Below, piece by piece: positions 17,222-26,489 of a stretch of 64,000 nucleotides of DNA. The notes beneath the pieces are model-generated. The model ran no database searches and was not told the origin of the DNA. It was given only the letters and a program-made list of their open reading frames with translations. Position numbers and translations under genes: made by a program. This DNA is from Betaproteobacteria bacterium GR16-43 (lineage in GTDB: Bacteria; Pseudomonadota; Gammaproteobacteria; Burkholderiales; Usitatibacteraceae), in assembly GCA_001953215.1 (NCBI GenBank), contig CP019169.1:1488001-1552000 (forward strand), written 5' to 3'. Each line of letters begins with the position of its first letter. Within the stretch, counting starts at the first letter, position 1.

Positions 17222-18328
17222 GTGAAGAGAACATTCGCCGCCGCGGCCCTGGCCGCGCTCGTCCTTCCGTTGGGCGCTTTCGGCCAGAAGATCGTCATCG
17301 GCCAGTCCGCGCCGCTCACCGGCTCCAATGCAGAGATCGGCAAGGACATCCGCGACGGAGCCCTCGCCTACTTCAAGATGGTCAACGACGCCGGCGGCGT
17401 GCACGGGCGGAAGATCGAGCTCGTCTCCCTCGACGACAAGAACGACCGGAAGACCGCCGGCGCCAACGCGGTGAAGCTCGTGAACGACGAGAACGTCGTC
17501 GCGCTCTTCGGTTTCGCCTCGGCCACGCTTTCGCTCGATGCGATGCCCGTCGTGAAGGAGAAGAAGGTGCCGTTCTTCGCGCCCTTCACGGGCGCCGACG
17601 CGATCCACAAGCAGAACAACTTCGTGTTCGTGATGCGCGCCTCGTATGCCGACGAGCTGGTGAAGATCCTCGAGCACTGGGGCAGCCTCGGCGCCGACCG
17701 CGTGACGGTCCTCCACTACGACGACGAGATCGGCAACCAGAACTTCGCGACGGTCGAGCGGATCCTGAAGACCGCCAACAAGAAGGCCGTGAGCGTGAAG
17801 ATCCAGCGCAACGCCCCGGTGGACGCCGCGGCGATCGAGGCCGTCGTGAAGAGCGACCCGCAAGTGATCGTGGCCACGACGCTCTACGGAGCCACGACCC
17901 AGTTGCTGAAGGGCCTGAAGGCGGCGAACCGTCCGTACAGCGTGACCTCGCTCTCCTTCGTCGGGCCCAGCCAGCTCGCGAAGGCGGCCGGCGCGGACGC
18001 GGGAGGCGTCTCGGTCGCGGGCGTGGTGCCGCCGCCCGGCAAGCGGACCGTCGCGGTGGCCACCGAATGCCAGATCGCCGTGAAGCGCGCGGGCCTGTCC
18101 GAACTGAACTACACCAACTTCGAGGCGTGCATCGCGGCGAAGGTGCTGGTCGAAGCGCTCAAGCGCGCCGGGACGGGCGTGACCCGCGAGAGCGTCTACC
18201 GGGCGCTCACCACGCTGACCGGGTACGACGCGGGCGGCTACGTGGTGAACTTCGGGCCCGACCAGCGCCACGGGAGCCACTTCGTCGAGCTCGCCGTGAT
18301 CGGCAAGAACGGCCAGTTCCGGTTCTGA
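17222..18328 (+). CDS. branched-chain amino acid type ABC substrate-binding protein
   Basis: 368 residues, class Peripla_BP_6. A GTG start is preceded by a strong AGGAGG-like site (caggaggcag). Signal peptide KRTFAAAALAALVLPLGAFG-Q, then IVIGQSAPLTGSNAEIGKDIRDGALAYFK lead-in spread over residues 22-52, the characteristic LivJ-like opening, and GVHGRKIELVSLDDK. No permease or ATPase genes accompany it, so it is an orphan receptor here; the ligand cannot be predicted from sequence. Confidence 0.9.
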   Translation: MKRTFAAAALAALVLPLGAFGQKIVIGQSAPLTGSNAEIGKDIRDGALAYFKMVNDAGGVHGRKIELVSLDDKNDRKTAGANAVKLVNDENVVALFGFASATLSLDAMPVVKEKKVPFFAPFTGADAIHKQNNFVFVMRASYADELVKILEHWGSLGADRVTVLHYDDEIGNQNFATVERILKTANKKAVSVKIQRNAPVDAAAIEAVVKSDPQVIVATTLYGATTQLLKGLKAANRPYSVTSLSFVGPSQLAKAAGADAGGVSVAGVVPPPGKRTVAVATECQIAVKRAGLSELNYTNFEACIAAKVLVEALKRAGTGVTRESVYRALTTLTGYDAGGYVVNFGPDQRHGSHFVELAVIGKNGQFRF

Positions 18329-18336
18329 ACGGAGGA

Positions 18337-18365
18337 TTGCGCCAAGTCGCTGAATCAACTACAAT
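18337..18365 (+). promoter_or_regulatory. sigma-70 type promoter for rpsP operon
   Basis: TTGCGC at 18337-18342 and TACAAT at 18360-18365 with a 17-base spacer form a good sigma-70 match just before rpsP. The leader to the rpsP ATG would be about 55 bases, with a ggaaggaga ribosome site at its end. Confidence 0.6.
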
Positions 18366-18424
18366 ATCGGGCTCAGTCGTTCAACGCTTCATGTTGCCCG
18401 TTATCAACGGGAAGGAGACCGAAG

Positions 18425-18700
18425 ATGGTAGTCATTCGTATGGCGCGTGGCGGTGCCCGTAACCGCCCCTTCTACAACGTCGTCGTCGCCGATTCGCGCA
18501 TGCCGCGCGATGGCCGCTTCATCGAGCGCGTCGGGTTCTACAACCCGAAAGCCGCCACCAACGAACCCAGCCTGCGCCTTGCCCTGGATCGCGTGACCCA
18601 CTGGGTGGGCCACGGTGCGATCCCGTCGGACGCCGTGAAGAAACTCATCAAGCGTGCGAAGCAAGACGTCTCCGGCCAGCAAGCGGCCGCCAAGAAGTAA
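18425..18700 (+). CDS. rpsP: 30S ribosomal protein S16
   Basis: 91 residues with the S16 opening [21 protein letters not shown] and [12 protein letters not shown], ending in a Lys/Ala-rich tail. A ribosomal structural protein of the 30S body. First gene of the conserved rpsP-rimM-trmD-rplS order. Confidence 0.98.
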   Translation: MVVIRMARGGARNRPFYNVVVADSRMPRDGRFIERVGFYNPKAATNEPSLRLALDRVTHWVGHGAIPSDAVKKLIKRAKQDVSGQQAAAKK

Positions 18701-18755
18701 GGCTGCCGCGGGCCTGGCCGCAACTCGGGCGGATCCCGCGCAGGACGCCCAACGG

Positions 18756-19247
18756 GTGGTGATGGGGCGCATCGGCGCTCCCTTCGGCATCCAGGGCTGG
18801 GTCAAGCTCAAGACGTTCACCGAATCGCCCGACGGCCTCGCGGCCCACGGGCATTGGTGGATCGGATCGGAGAAGGGCTGGAAGGCCTACGCCGTCGAGG
18901 ATTTCGTCGCACGCCTCCCGGCCACGGTCGCGAAGTTGAAGGGCATCGAGGATCGCAACGCCGCCGAGGCGCTGAAGGGCCTCGAAGTCGCGGTGACGCG
19001 CGAAGCCCTCGGCGACGCGGGCAAGGGATCGATCTTCTGGGTCGACCTCGTGGGCCTGGAAGTGGCGAGCCTCTCCGGCGAAGTGCTGGGGAAGGTCGAA
19101 GGTTTGTTCGAGACCGGCGAGACGAGCGTGCTGGTCGTGATGGGCGAGCGGGAAAGGATGATCCCGTTCATCCCGCAGTACGTGAAGGGCGTGGACCGCG
19201 AAGCGAAGCGCATCACGGTCGACTGGGAAGCGGATTACGACGCCTGA
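18756..19247 (+). CDS. rimM: ribosome maturation factor RimM
   Basis: About 163 residues; binds S19 and helps 16S processing. The RimM N domain ([20 protein letters not shown]) and the C-terminal PRC-barrel part ([18 protein letters not shown]) are both complete. The start is uncertain: GTG at 18756 preserves the first beta strand; ATG at 18762 would trim it; an ATG at 18654 would add a basic 34-residue extension overlapping rpsP by 47 bases. The stop overlaps the trmD start (TGATG). Confidence 0.92.
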   Translation: MVMGRIGAPFGIQGWVKLKTFTESPDGLAAHGHWWIGSEKGWKAYAVEDFVARLPATVAKLKGIEDRNAAEALKGLEVAVTREALGDAGKGSIFWVDLVGLEVASLSGEVLGKVEGLFETGETSVLVVMGERERMIPFIPQYVKGVDREAKRITVDWEADYDA

Positions 19248-20011
19248 TGCAATTCGACGTCGTCACGATCTTCCCCGAGATGTTCGAGGCGGTCACCCGC
19301 CACGGCATCACGCGCCGGGCGCTGGAGGAAGGGCGGTTCGGATTCGCGGCGTGGAACCCGCGCGACTTCGTGAACGACAACCACCGCACGGTCGATGACC
19401 GTCCGTACGGAGGGGGCCCGGGAATGGTGATGCTGGCCGATCCGCTCGAGGCGTGCCTCGATGCGGCGATCGGGCGGCAGAAGGAAAAAGGCGTCGCATC
19501 GCCGAAGGTGGTGCTGATGTCCCCGCAGGGCGAAAGGCTCGACGAGCGCGTCGTGCGGGAGTTGTCCTCGGAAACGGGCCTGGTGTTGATTGCCGGCCGC
19601 TACGAGGGGATCGACGAGCGGTTGATCGCGAAGCGCGTGGAACGCGAAGTGTCGATCGGCGATTTCGTGATCTCGGGGGGCGAGCTCCCCGCGATGGTGG
19701 TGATGGACAGCATCGTGAGGCGGCTTCCGGGCAGCCTGAACGACGCGCAGAGCGCCGAGCAGGATTCGTTCTCCGCGGGGCTCCTCGACTGGCCGCATTA
19801 CACGAGGCCGGAGGAGTGGAAGGGGATTCGCGTGCCGGACGTGCTGTTGTCGGGCAACCACGCGGAGATCGCGCGCTGGCGCCGGAAGCAGGCGCTGGGG
19901 CGGACGTGGGAACGCAGGCCGGACTTGCTGGACCCGGCGGCGCTCTCGAAAGAGGATGCGAAGCTGCTCGAGGATTACCGCCGCGAACAGCAGTCGCAAC
20001 AGCAGCAATAG
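19247..20011 (+). CDS. trmD: tRNA (guanine-N1)-methyltransferase TrmD
   Basis: 254-residue SPOUT methyltransferase making m1G37 in tRNAs. Begins [13 protein letters not shown], contains [11 protein letters not shown] and the trefoil-knot SAM site [12 protein letters not shown] and [14 protein letters not shown], all diagnostic. The Gln-rich C-terminus is slightly longer than usual. Coupled to rimM by TGATG. Confidence 0.98.
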   Translation: MQFDVVTIFPEMFEAVTRHGITRRALEEGRFGFAAWNPRDFVNDNHRTVDDRPYGGGPGMVMLADPLEACLDAAIGRQKEKGVASPKVVLMSPQGERLDERVVRELSSETGLVLIAGRYEGIDERLIAKRVEREVSIGDFVISGGELPAMVVMDSIVRRLPGSLNDAQSAEQDSFSAGLLDWPHYTRPEEWKGIRVPDVLLSGNHAEIARWRRKQALGRTWERRPDLLDPAALSKEDAKLLEDYRREQQSQQQQ

Positions 20012-20086
20012 AAAAAACCGCGTGCATCCCTCGAGAGGGCTCTGCACGGAATGGCCGGAAGGCCGGAACCTGAAAGGGAATTGAAG

Positions 20087-20485
20087 ATGGATCTGATCCG
20101 TACCCTCGAGCTGGAAGAGATCAAGCGGCTGAACCGCAAGATCCCCGATTTCGCCCCGGGCGACACTGTCATCGTGAAGGTGACCGTGGTCGAAGGCGAC
20201 AAGAAGCGCGAACAGGCTTACGAAGGCGTGGTGATCGCGAAGCGCAACCGCGGCCTCAACTCCAATTTCATCGTCCGCAAGATGTCGAGCGGCGAAGGCG
20301 TGGAGCGCACGTTCCAGACGTACTCGCCGGGCCTGGCCTCGATCGAGATCAAGCGCCGTGGCGACGTGCGCCGCGCGAAGCTCTACTACCTGCGCGGCCT
20401 CACGGGCAAGAAGGCGCGCATCCGCGAGAAGCTGGCCTCGCTCGACACGCGCGAGGTTCTGCCGCCGGACGAAGAAGCGAAGTAA
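20087..20485 (+). CDS. rplS: 50S ribosomal protein L19
   Basis: 132 residues: [22 protein letters not shown] and FEGVV-type [44 protein letters not shown] across residues 70-105, all typical of L19. The C-terminal extension is short and acidic. Ends the rpsP operon; a strong terminator hairpin follows. Confidence 0.98.
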   Translation: MDLIRTLELEEIKRLNRKIPDFAPGDTVIVKVTVVEGDKKREQAYEGVVIAKRNRGLNSNFIVRKMSSGEGVERTFQTYSPGLASIEIKRRGDVRRAKLYYLRGLTGKKARIREKLASLDTREVLPPDEEAK

Positions 20486-20507
20486 TCCTTCGCGGTTCGC
20501 AGCAACG

Positions 20508-20533
20508 AAAAGGGGCGCCGAGGCGCCCCTTTT
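20508..20533 (+). terminator. rho-independent terminator after rplS
   Basis: AAAAGGGGCGC - CGAG - GCGCCCCTTTT: an 11-bp stem with a tetraloop, its T-run formed by the descending arm and followed by ggtttt. The A-tract/T-tract symmetry could also serve the opposite strand, where the metalloprotease gene arrives from the right. Confidence 0.85.
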
Positions 20534-20543
20534 GGTTTTCTGG

Positions 20544-20563
20544 GTCCCCGCTTTCGCGGGGAC
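20544..20563. repeat. short GTCCCCGC hairpin (REP-like)
   Basis: GTCCCCGC - TTTC - GCGGGGAC, an 8-bp perfect stem followed by gacgag. This is the form of the short intergenic palindrome dispersed in many proteobacterial genomes. It lies between the convergent ends of rplS and the metalloprotease gene. Confidence 0.6.
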
Positions 20564-20572
20564 GACGAGTCA

Positions 20573-21421
20573 CTAGGGTGCGCTCGCGGCGAACGTATCG
20601 CACGAGCCCGGGTTGCCCGAGTCGAAGCCGCGCTTGAACCAGCGCATGCGTTGCTCGGAACTGCCGTGCGTGAACGAATCGGGAACGACGCGGCCCTGCG
20701 ACTGCTTCTGCAGCCGGTCGTCGCCCACGGCGGCCGCGGCCCCGAGGGCCTCTTCCATGTCGCCCGGTTCGAGGATCTTCTTGAACTCGCCCGCGTAGTG
20801 GCCCCAGATGCCGGCGTAGCAGTCTGCCTGGAGTTCCATGCGCACGAGCGCGCCTTCCGCGCCCTTGCCCTGGCCGCGCGCCGAGTCGACGCGGTTCATC
20901 ACGCCGGTGAGCTTCTGCACGTGGTGCCCGACTTCATGCGCGATCACGTAGGCCTGCGCGAAATCGCCGGGGGCCTTGAAGCGTTCCTTCAACTGCCGGA
21001 AGAACGAGAGGTCGATGTAGAGCTTTTCGTCACCGGGGCAGTAGAACGGGCCGGTCGCGGCGGAGCCCGATCCGCAAGCGGTGTTCACCTGGCCCTCGTA
21101 GAGGACCAGCGTCGGCTTTCGGTAATTATTGCCGGTGCGCCGGAAGATGTCTTCCCACGCATCCTCCGTGGACGCGAGGACACGCCCGACGAACACGCGC
21201 CCTTCGTCCTTCGGTGCGTTCGGGTCTCGCGGGGCGGCGTGCTGCGGCGCCGCCTGTTGCACTTGCTGCGAGGCGTTGAGCACCACCGAGGGATCGATGC
21301 CGAAATACCACGCGACCAGCGCGATCACGACCGTGCCGATCCCGATGCCTCCCGCGCCGACGCCACCGATGCCGCGGCGGTCCTCGACATTGTCGCTATC
21401 GCGTTCGCCTTCGAGTTTCAT
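20573..21421 (-). CDS. neutral zinc metallopeptidase, YpfJ/KPN_02809 family
   Basis: 282 residues: polar N-terminus, a single transmembrane helix around residues 23-42 (GGIGIGTVVIALVAWYFGI), then a periplasmic domain with the zinc motif HEVGHH and downstream ADCYAGIWGH, where the Glu/Asp third ligand region lies. Conserved Cys in GSGSAATGPFYCPGDEKLYID flank. Length and arrangement match the putative neutral zinc metallopeptidase family; substrates are unknown. Confidence 0.9.
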   Translation of the reverse strand: MKLEGERDSDNVEDRRGIGGVGAGGIGIGTVVIALVAWYFGIDPSVVLNASQQVQQAAPQHAAPRDPNAPKDEGRVFVGRVLASTEDAWEDIFRRTGNNYRKPTLVLYEGQVNTACGSGSAATGPFYCPGDEKLYIDLSFFRQLKERFKAPGDFAQAYVIAHEVGHHVQKLTGVMNRVDSARGQGKGAEGALVRMELQADCYAGIWGHYAGEFKKILEPGDMEEALGAAAAVGDDRLQKQSQGRVVPDSFTHGSSEQRMRWFKRGFDSGNPGSCDTFAASAP

Positions 21422-21454
21422 GGTGTCTTGACCTCCGCGGATGCCGCCGGTTCC

Positions 21455-22363
21455 CTAGCGCGCCATTTCGAGCCAGGCAATCCAGGCCGGGATGGTGACC
21501 ATCGAGAGCAGGGTCCCGAGGGTGATCTGGGTGGCGACCGGGTCGCCGGTTCCGCCCATGCGCACTGCGAGGATATACGCAGACGACGCCGTCGGCAGCG
21601 CGGCCGCCAATACGAGGATCGCCGTCTCGATCGGTGCGAAACCGAACAGGCGTGCGAGGCCCCACGCGAGGAGCGGCAGGACGAGCAGCTTGATCGACAG
21701 CCAGTAGGCGTGCGCCGACACGGGACCGTGTTCATGTCCGCGCTCCACGCGGAGCGCCGCGCCCACCGAGAGCAGGCCCGCGGGCAACGCGGTCTGCGCG
21801 AGCAGGTTCAAGGTCTGGTCGGCGAACGCGGGCAACGGCAGGCCCAGTGCATTCCAGAGGAAACCGGCGACCGTCGAGAGCAGCAACGGATTGCGCGCGA
21901 GTTCGGCCGCGACACCGCGCCCGCTGCCGGAAGCGAGCATCGCCACGGCCGCGATGTTCACGATCGGGATCATCACGCCCATCACGAGCGCGGCCAATGC
22001 CAGGCCCGCGTTGCCGTAGAGGCTGCCCGCGACGGCAAGCCCGACGTAGGTGTTGAACCGGAACGCGCACTGGAAGCAGCTCGCGGCGAGCCGCGGCTCG
22101 AGGCCGAAGAGGCGGCGCGCCGGCAGCGCCAGCACCATGCCCGCGGCCGTGAACGCGACCGCGGCGCCGACGACGGCCCCGGTCTTCGCGAGGTCGATCT
22201 GCGCGGTCGCGAGCGAGCGGAACAGCAGCGCCGGGAAGAGCACGTAGTAGACGAGCTTCTCCAGGCCCTCCCAGAAGCCGCGGCCGTAGTCGAAGCGCCG
22301 CGAGAGCACGAAACCCACGAGGATCAGGAGGAAGTTCGGGAGGATCGCCAGTGCCGCGTGCAT
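21455..22363 (-). CDS. AEC (auxin efflux carrier) family permease
   Basis: 302-residue membrane protein with ten predicted helices in two halves; FNTYVGLAV and [17 protein letters not shown] are the discontinuous-helix motifs of AEC carriers. Bacterial members move malate, malonate, lactate and similar acids. It overlaps the end of the GntR regulator gene by one base, so regulator and carrier form an operon, divergent from the SuyAB-like genes. Uptake of the acid degraded by that locus is the simplest hypothesis. Confidence 0.85.
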   Translation of the reverse strand: MHAALAILPNFLLILVGFVLSRRFDYGRGFWEGLEKLVYYVLFPALLFRSLATAQIDLAKTGAVVGAAVAFTAAGMVLALPARRLFGLEPRLAASCFQCAFRFNTYVGLAVAGSLYGNAGLALAALVMGVMIPIVNIAAVAMLASGSGRGVAAELARNPLLLSTVAGFLWNALGLPLPAFADQTLNLLAQTALPAGLLSVGAALRVERGHEHGPVSAHAYWLSIKLLVLPLLAWGLARLFGFAPIETAILVLAAALPTASSAYILAVRMGGTGDPVATQITLGTLLSMVTIPAWIAWLEMAR

Positions 22364-23109
22364 CAGAGGGGTTCTCCCTTGCCGAGCGTGTTGTGGTATT
22401 CGAAGTGTTCCGAGTCCACGCGCGACAGGCGCAACTCGACGGCGCGGTCGCGGAACGTGAAGGCGACGCGGCGGATCTCCAGCAGCGCGGCACCCTCCGC
22501 GATCCCGAGCTGCCGGGCTTCTTCCCGCGAGGCCTGCGTGGCCCGCAGGCGTTCATCGGTGCGCAACACGTTGATGCCGTAGCGGCTCTGGTAGAGGTGG
22601 TAGATCGTGTTCTCGCGCGCGAGGAAGATCTTCTCGGTGAGGCCGGGAAAGAGCGCGGCGGGAAGCGCGATGTCATCGAGGATCGCGCGGCGGTCCCCGA
22701 GCGTGAGCACGTTGCGGATGCGAAACACGCGGTCGAGCGGCGCGATGCCGAGGGCCGCGGCGTCGGCCGGCCCCGCACGGTCGCGCCGGAAATCGAGCGT
22801 GGTCACCTCGGGGTAGGCCTTGGTCCCGTCGCGGCCCACCACGTGGAAGAAGTGGAACATGAGGCGGCGCGGGTCGTGCGCGGCGACGAACGTGCCCTTG
22901 CCCTGGCGTCGAACCACGGCCTGTTGCGCGACCAGGCCGTCGACGGCCTTGCGGATCGTGCCGATCGCCACGCCGAAGGCGCTCGCGAGCTCCGATTCGG
23001 AAGGCAGCGCTTCCCCGGGCTTCCACTCCCCCGCGGCCATGCCCTCGGCGAGCCGCATGCGCACCTGCTGGGCGAGCGGTCGGTCGGCGGCGAGGGGGCG
23101 CGAACGCAT
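22363..23109 (-). CDS. GntR family regulator with UTRA ligand domain
   Basis: About 248 residues from the ATG at 23109 (an ATG at 23133 would add eight). The N-terminal winged helix is [23 protein letters not shown]-like, with [23 protein letters not shown] and the wing [10 protein letters not shown]; the UTRA domain spans about 95-240 with [18 protein letters not shown]. HutC-subfamily proteins bind a small acid, sugar phosphate or amino acid derivative. It is divergent from the SuyAB-like genes and a short inverted repeat overlaps its start region. Confidence 0.92.
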   Translation of the reverse strand: MRSRPLAADRPLAQQVRMRLAEGMAAGEWKPGEALPSESELASAFGVAIGTIRKAVDGLVAQQAVVRRQGKGTFVAAHDPRRLMFHFFHVVGRDGTKAYPEVTTLDFRRDRAGPADAAALGIAPLDRVFRIRNVLTLGDRRAILDDIALPAALFPGLTEKIFLARENTIYHLYQSRYGINVLRTDERLRATQASREEARQLGIAEGAALLEIRRVAFTFRDRAVELRLSRVDSEHFEYHNTLGKGEPL

Positions 23110-23125
23110 CGCGCGAGGATACATG

Positions 23126-23140
23126 CAACTCATCTAGTTG
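23126..23140. promoter_or_regulatory. candidate operator for the GntR/UTRA regulator
   Basis: CAACT - catct - AGTTG, a perfect 5-bp inverted repeat with a 5-base centre, lies at the 5' end of the regulator gene between it and the divergent SuyAB-like genes. Size and position suit a GntR dimer; there is no experimental support. Confidence 0.4.
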
Positions 23141-23149
23141 ACCTGTTTG

Positions 23150-23192
23150 GGGGACAGGGCACATCCTCTCGTTCGAGCTGTGACCTGTCCCC
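23150..23192. repeat. GGGGACAGG / CCTGTCCCC inverted repeat
   Basis: Arms at 23150-23158 and 23184-23192 enclose 25 bases. The arms resemble the GGGGTCAG/CTGACCCC palindromes elsewhere in the window with a T-to-A change. It lies between the divergent GntR and SuyA-like genes, so it may instead be regulatory. Confidence 0.5.
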
Positions 23193-23215
23193 ATCCCGCA
23201 ATACCGGAGAAGAAG

Positions 23216-23497
23216 ATGATTCATTTCGTGGTCCACGACGAGAACGACTCGGTCGGCGTCGTCGTGGTCGAAGGCGTGAAGTCCGGCGACCAGCTGACCG
23301 GCTGGATCATGGACCAGGACAAGGACCTCGCGGTCCAGGCGAAGTCCGACATTCCCATCGGGCACAAGCTCGCCATCCGGCCGCTCAAGGGCGGCGACAC
23401 GGTGATCAAGTACGGCGTGGACATCGGCAAGACGATCGCGCCCATCGCGGTGGGCGAGCACACGCACGTGCAGAACCTGCGTACGAAACGCTGGTAG
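23216..23497 (+). CDS. suyA: UxaA-family small subunit (SAF domain), sulfolactate sulfo-lyase alpha-like
   Basis: 93 residues forming one SAF/UxaA-N domain: [40 protein letters not shown] and the ending [10 protein letters not shown]. This is the small chain of a split altronate/galactarate-type dehydratase. Separate chains of about 90 and 390 residues are how (R)-3-sulfolactate sulfo-lyase SuyAB is built, and a YeiH/TauZ-type exporter two genes down supports that. Altronate- or galactarate-like substrates remain possible. Good ribosome site (ggagaagaag) ahead of ATG 23216. Confidence 0.68.
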   Translation: MIHFVVHDENDSVGVVVVEGVKSGDQLTGWIMDQDKDLAVQAKSDIPIGHKLAIRPLKGGDTVIKYGVDIGKTIAPIAVGEHTHVQNLRTKRW

Positions 23498-23538
23498 CGC
23501 GGGCTCGCGCAAGCGCCGCCACCAAGGAAAGAGACACC

Positions 23539-24708
23539 ATGGACCTGAAGAATTCGAGTTTCTGGGGCTTCAAGCGCGAGAACGGCCGCATCGGCGTGAG
23601 GAACCACGTCCTCATCCTCCCGGTGGACGACCTTTCGAACGCCGCGGCCGAGGCCGTCGCGAACAACATCAAGGGCACGCTCGCCATCCCGCACCCGTAC
23701 GGCCGCCTGCAGTTCGGCGCGGACCTCGAGCTGCACTTCCACACGCTGATCGGCACGGGTTGCAACCCGAACGTGGCGGCGGTGGTCGTGATCTGCATCG
23801 AGGACCAATGGGCGAAGAAGGTGGCCGACGCGATCGCCGCCACCGGCAAGCCCGTGGCGTACTTCGGCATCGAGCAGCACGGCGACCACGACACGATCAT
23901 GCGCGCCTCGAAGAAGGCGAAGGAATTCGTGCAGTGGGCGAGCGAGCTGCGCCGCGAGGAACGCCCGCTGAAGGACCTCTGGGTGTCCACGAAGTGCGGC
24001 GAATCCGACACCACGTCGGGCTGCGGCGCCAACCCGACCGTGGGCAACGCATTCGACAAGATGTACGACCACGGCGTCACGATGTGCTTCGGGGAGACGA
24101 CCGAGCTCACCGGCGGCGAGCACCTGGTGGCCGCACGTTGCCGCACGCCCGAAGTGCGCAAGAAATTCCAGTTCATGTTCGACCGCTACCAGGCGGTGGT
24201 CGAAGCCCACAAGACCAGCGACCTGCGCGACTCGCAGCCGACGAAGGGCAACATCGCCGGCGGCCTCACGACGATCGAGGAGAAGGCGCTCGGCAACATC
24301 CAGAAGATCGGCCGCAAGTGCCTGGTCGACGGCGTGCTGGACAAGCACGAGGTGCCGACCGGCCCGGGCCTCTGGTTCCTCGACTCGTCCTCGGCCGCGG
24401 CCGAGATGGTCACGCTGTGCGGCGCCGCGGGCTACACGGTGCACTTCTTCCCGACGGGGCAGGGCAACGTGATCGGCAACCCGATCCTCCCGGTGATCAA
24501 GCTCTGCGCCAACCCGCGCACCGTTCGCACGATGAGCGAACACATCGACGTCGATGTCTCGGGCCTGCTGAGGAAGGAGATGTCCCCGGACCAGGCCGGC
24601 GACGCGCTGCTGGAGTCCATGTTCCGTACCGCCAACGGTCGCCTCACCGCGGCCGAGGCGCTGGGCCACCGGGAGTTCGTGCTCACGCGCCTGTACGAAA
24701 GCGCCTGA
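23539..24708 (+). CDS. suyB: UxaA-family large subunit, sulfolactate sulfo-lyase beta-like
   Basis: 389 residues of the D-galactarate/altronate dehydratase C-terminal fold: [47 protein letters not shown] (probable Fe-site Cys residues), [20 protein letters not shown] and [17 protein letters not shown]. If SuyB, the complex cleaves sulfolactate to pyruvate and sulfite. It lies 41 bases after the alpha subunit and just before an SDR gene. Family assignment is firm; the sulfonate specificity is inference from chain split, motifs recalled for SuyB and the exporter gene. Confidence 0.7.
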   Translation: MDLKNSSFWGFKRENGRIGVRNHVLILPVDDLSNAAAEAVANNIKGTLAIPHPYGRLQFGADLELHFHTLIGTGCNPNVAAVVVICIEDQWAKKVADAIAATGKPVAYFGIEQHGDHDTIMRASKKAKEFVQWASELRREERPLKDLWVSTKCGESDTTSGCGANPTVGNAFDKMYDHGVTMCFGETTELTGGEHLVAARCRTPEVRKKFQFMFDRYQAVVEAHKTSDLRDSQPTKGNIAGGLTTIEEKALGNIQKIGRKCLVDGVLDKHEVPTGPGLWFLDSSSAAAEMVTLCGAAGYTVHFFPTGQGNVIGNPILPVIKLCANPRTVRTMSEHIDVDVSGLLRKEMSPDQAGDALLESMFRTANGRLTAAEALGHREFVLTRLYESA

Positions 24709-24718
24709 GCTCGATGCC

Positions 24719-25498
24719 GTGATCGCCCCCGAAGGCGTCCTCGCGCGTTTCCGCCTCGATGGGAAGGCGGCGCTGGTGACGGGCGCCGGCTCGGGGATCG
24801 GTCGCGCCATCGCCGAGGCGCTCGCTTCGGCGGGTGCGGGCGTGGTCCTGTGCGCGCGGCGCGAAGCGTTGCTCGCCGACGTGAAGGCGGGCATCGAGCG
24901 CGCCGGCGGCCGTGCGGCGGCCGCGCCGGGCGACGTGGGGCAGCGCGATGCGCTCGCGGACCTTGCGGCGCGCGCCGCGAAGCCCTTCGGGGCGATCGAC
25001 ATCGTCGTCCACGCCGCGGGCTTGAACCACCGCCAGCACGCGGATGACATCACGGATGCGGCGTGGGACGAGCAGCTCGAGGTCATGCTCTCGGCGCCGT
25101 TCTTCCTCTCGCGCCACCTCGTGCCCGGGATGAAGGCCAAGGGGTGGGGACGCATCCTCAACATCGCTTCGCTGCAGTCGTACCGCGCGTTTCCCAACGG
25201 AACTGCGTACGGGAGCGCCAAGGCCGGCGTCGTGCAGCTCACGCGCCACATGGCCGAGACCTGGTCACGCCACGGCATCACGTGCAACGCGATCGCGCCC
25301 GGGTTCTTCCAGACCCCGCTCACCGCGGCGATCTACGCGGACAAGGAGCGCATCGCGTTCCTCGAGAAGCAGACCGCCATCGGACGCAACGGCGACGTCG
25401 CCGACCTGCAGGGCGCGGCGGTATTCCTGTGCAGCCCGGCGTCGGACTACGTCACCGGGCAGACGCTGCCCGTGGACGGCGGGTTTACGGCAAAGTAG
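24719..25498 (+). CDS. short-chain dehydrogenase/reductase
   Basis: 259 residues from a GTG start ten bases past the SuyB-like stop. Classical SDR features: TGAGSGIGRAIAE cofactor loop near residue 22, HAAG, active-site Ser in NIASLQSYR, YGSAK catalytic Tyr/Lys and the C-terminal YVTGQTLPVDGGF. CARREALL after beta-2 suggests NADP use. In an operon with sulfo-lyase-like genes it may oxidise the hydroxy-acid precursor or a C3 sulfonate alcohol; a sugar-acid role is the alternative. Confidence 0.9.
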   Translation: MIAPEGVLARFRLDGKAALVTGAGSGIGRAIAEALASAGAGVVLCARREALLADVKAGIERAGGRAAAAPGDVGQRDALADLAARAAKPFGAIDIVVHAAGLNHRQHADDITDAAWDEQLEVMLSAPFFLSRHLVPGMKAKGWGRILNIASLQSYRAFPNGTAYGSAKAGVVQLTRHMAETWSRHGITCNAIAPGFFQTPLTAAIYADKERIAFLEKQTAIGRNGDVADLQGAAVFLCSPASDYVTGQTLPVDGGFTAK

Positions 25499-25502
25499 CG
25501 CG

Positions 25503-26489
25503 ATGCCGGCGCTCGCCCAAGTCCACACCGCTGCGCCCGGCCTCGCGGTGAGCGCCGTCGTGGCGATCGCGGCGACCTTCCTCTCGATCCACTACCACGC
25601 CTCGGCGATGCTCTTCGCGCTGCTGCTCGGCATGGCGCTCAACTTCCTCACCGAGGAAGGCCAGTGCCGGCAGGGCATCCAGGTCGCGTCGTCGCACGTG
25701 CTCCGGATCGGCGTCGCCTTGCTGGGCCTGCGCATCACGCTCGACCAGGTGGGCGCCCTGGGCTGGGGCGTCGTGGCGCTCGTGGCTCTCGCGGTCGCGG
25801 CGACCGTGCTGGCCGGCATCGTGATCGCACGCGCGATGAAGCTCACCAACGCGTTCGGCACGCTCACCGGGGGCGCCGTCGCGATCTGCGGCGTGTCTGC
25901 GGCGCTCGCGATCGCCTCGATCCTGCCGAAGCACGCCCACGCGGAACGCGATGCGAGCTTCACCGCGATCGGCGTGACGGCGCTCTCGACGCTCGCGATG
26001 ATTCTTTATCCGCTGGTCGTCGGCGCCCTCGGACTGAACCACCACGATGCCGGAGTCTTCCTCGGCGGCACCATCCACGACGTGGCCCAGGTCGTCGGCG
26101 CGGGCTACTCGGTCTCGCAGGACACGGGCGATACCGCCACGATCGTGAAGCTGCTGCGCGTCGCGATGCTGCTGCCCGTGTGCCTGGCGATCGGCGTGGC
26201 GCTGCACGTGAGGGGCAGCGAGGCCGCGCGCTCGGCGCCGCTCCTGCCGTGGTTCGCGGTCGTGTTCGCGATCCTCGTCGGAATCAACAGCGCGGGATTC
26301 ATCCCGAAGCCGGTCGCCGATGTCGGCAACGAGGTGTCGCGGTGGTTCCTGGTGACTGCCATCGCCGCGATCGGCATGAAGACCTCCATCAAGGCGCTCG
26401 TGGCCATGGGGCTGAAACCCGTGATGCTGGTCGTGCTGGAGACGCTCTTCCTCGCCGCGCTGATGATGGCAGCCATCCACTGGCGATGA
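25503..26489 (+). CDS. YeiH/TauZ-type putative sulfate or sulfite exporter (UPF0324)
   Basis: 328-residue membrane protein, PF03601-like: LLLGMALNFL, VLRIGVALLGLRITLDQV, GTLTGGAVAICGVSAALAIASIL, and GGTIHDVAQVVGAGYSVS are the family blocks. Relatives named TauZ or SuyZ accompany sulfonate-degrading enzymes and are thought to export the sulfate or sulfite released. It follows the SDR gene by four bases and ends the SuyAB-like operon, which is the main support for a sulfonate pathway here. Confidence 0.87.
   Translation: MPALAQVHTAAPGLAVSAVVAIAATFLSIHYHASAMLFALLLGMALNFLTEEGQCRQGIQVASSHVLRIGVALLGLRITLDQVGALGWGVVALVALAVAATVLAGIVIARAMKLTNAFGTLTGGAVAICGVSAALAIASILPKHAHAERDASFTAIGVTALSTLAMILYPLVVGALGLNHHDAGVFLGGTIHDVAQVVGAGYSVSQDTGDTATIVKLLRVAMLLPVCLAIGVALHVRGSEAARSAPLLPWFAVVFAILVGINSAGFIPKPVADVGNEVSRWFLVTAIAAIGMKTSIKALVAMGLKPVMLVVLETLFLAALMMAAIHWR

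Noticed and set aside
23138-23215. N-terminal extension of the SuyA-like protein to an upstream ATG
   Set aside because: The added residues fall in the palindrome and control region and lack family similarity; ATG 23216 has a good ribosome site and gives the normal N-terminus.
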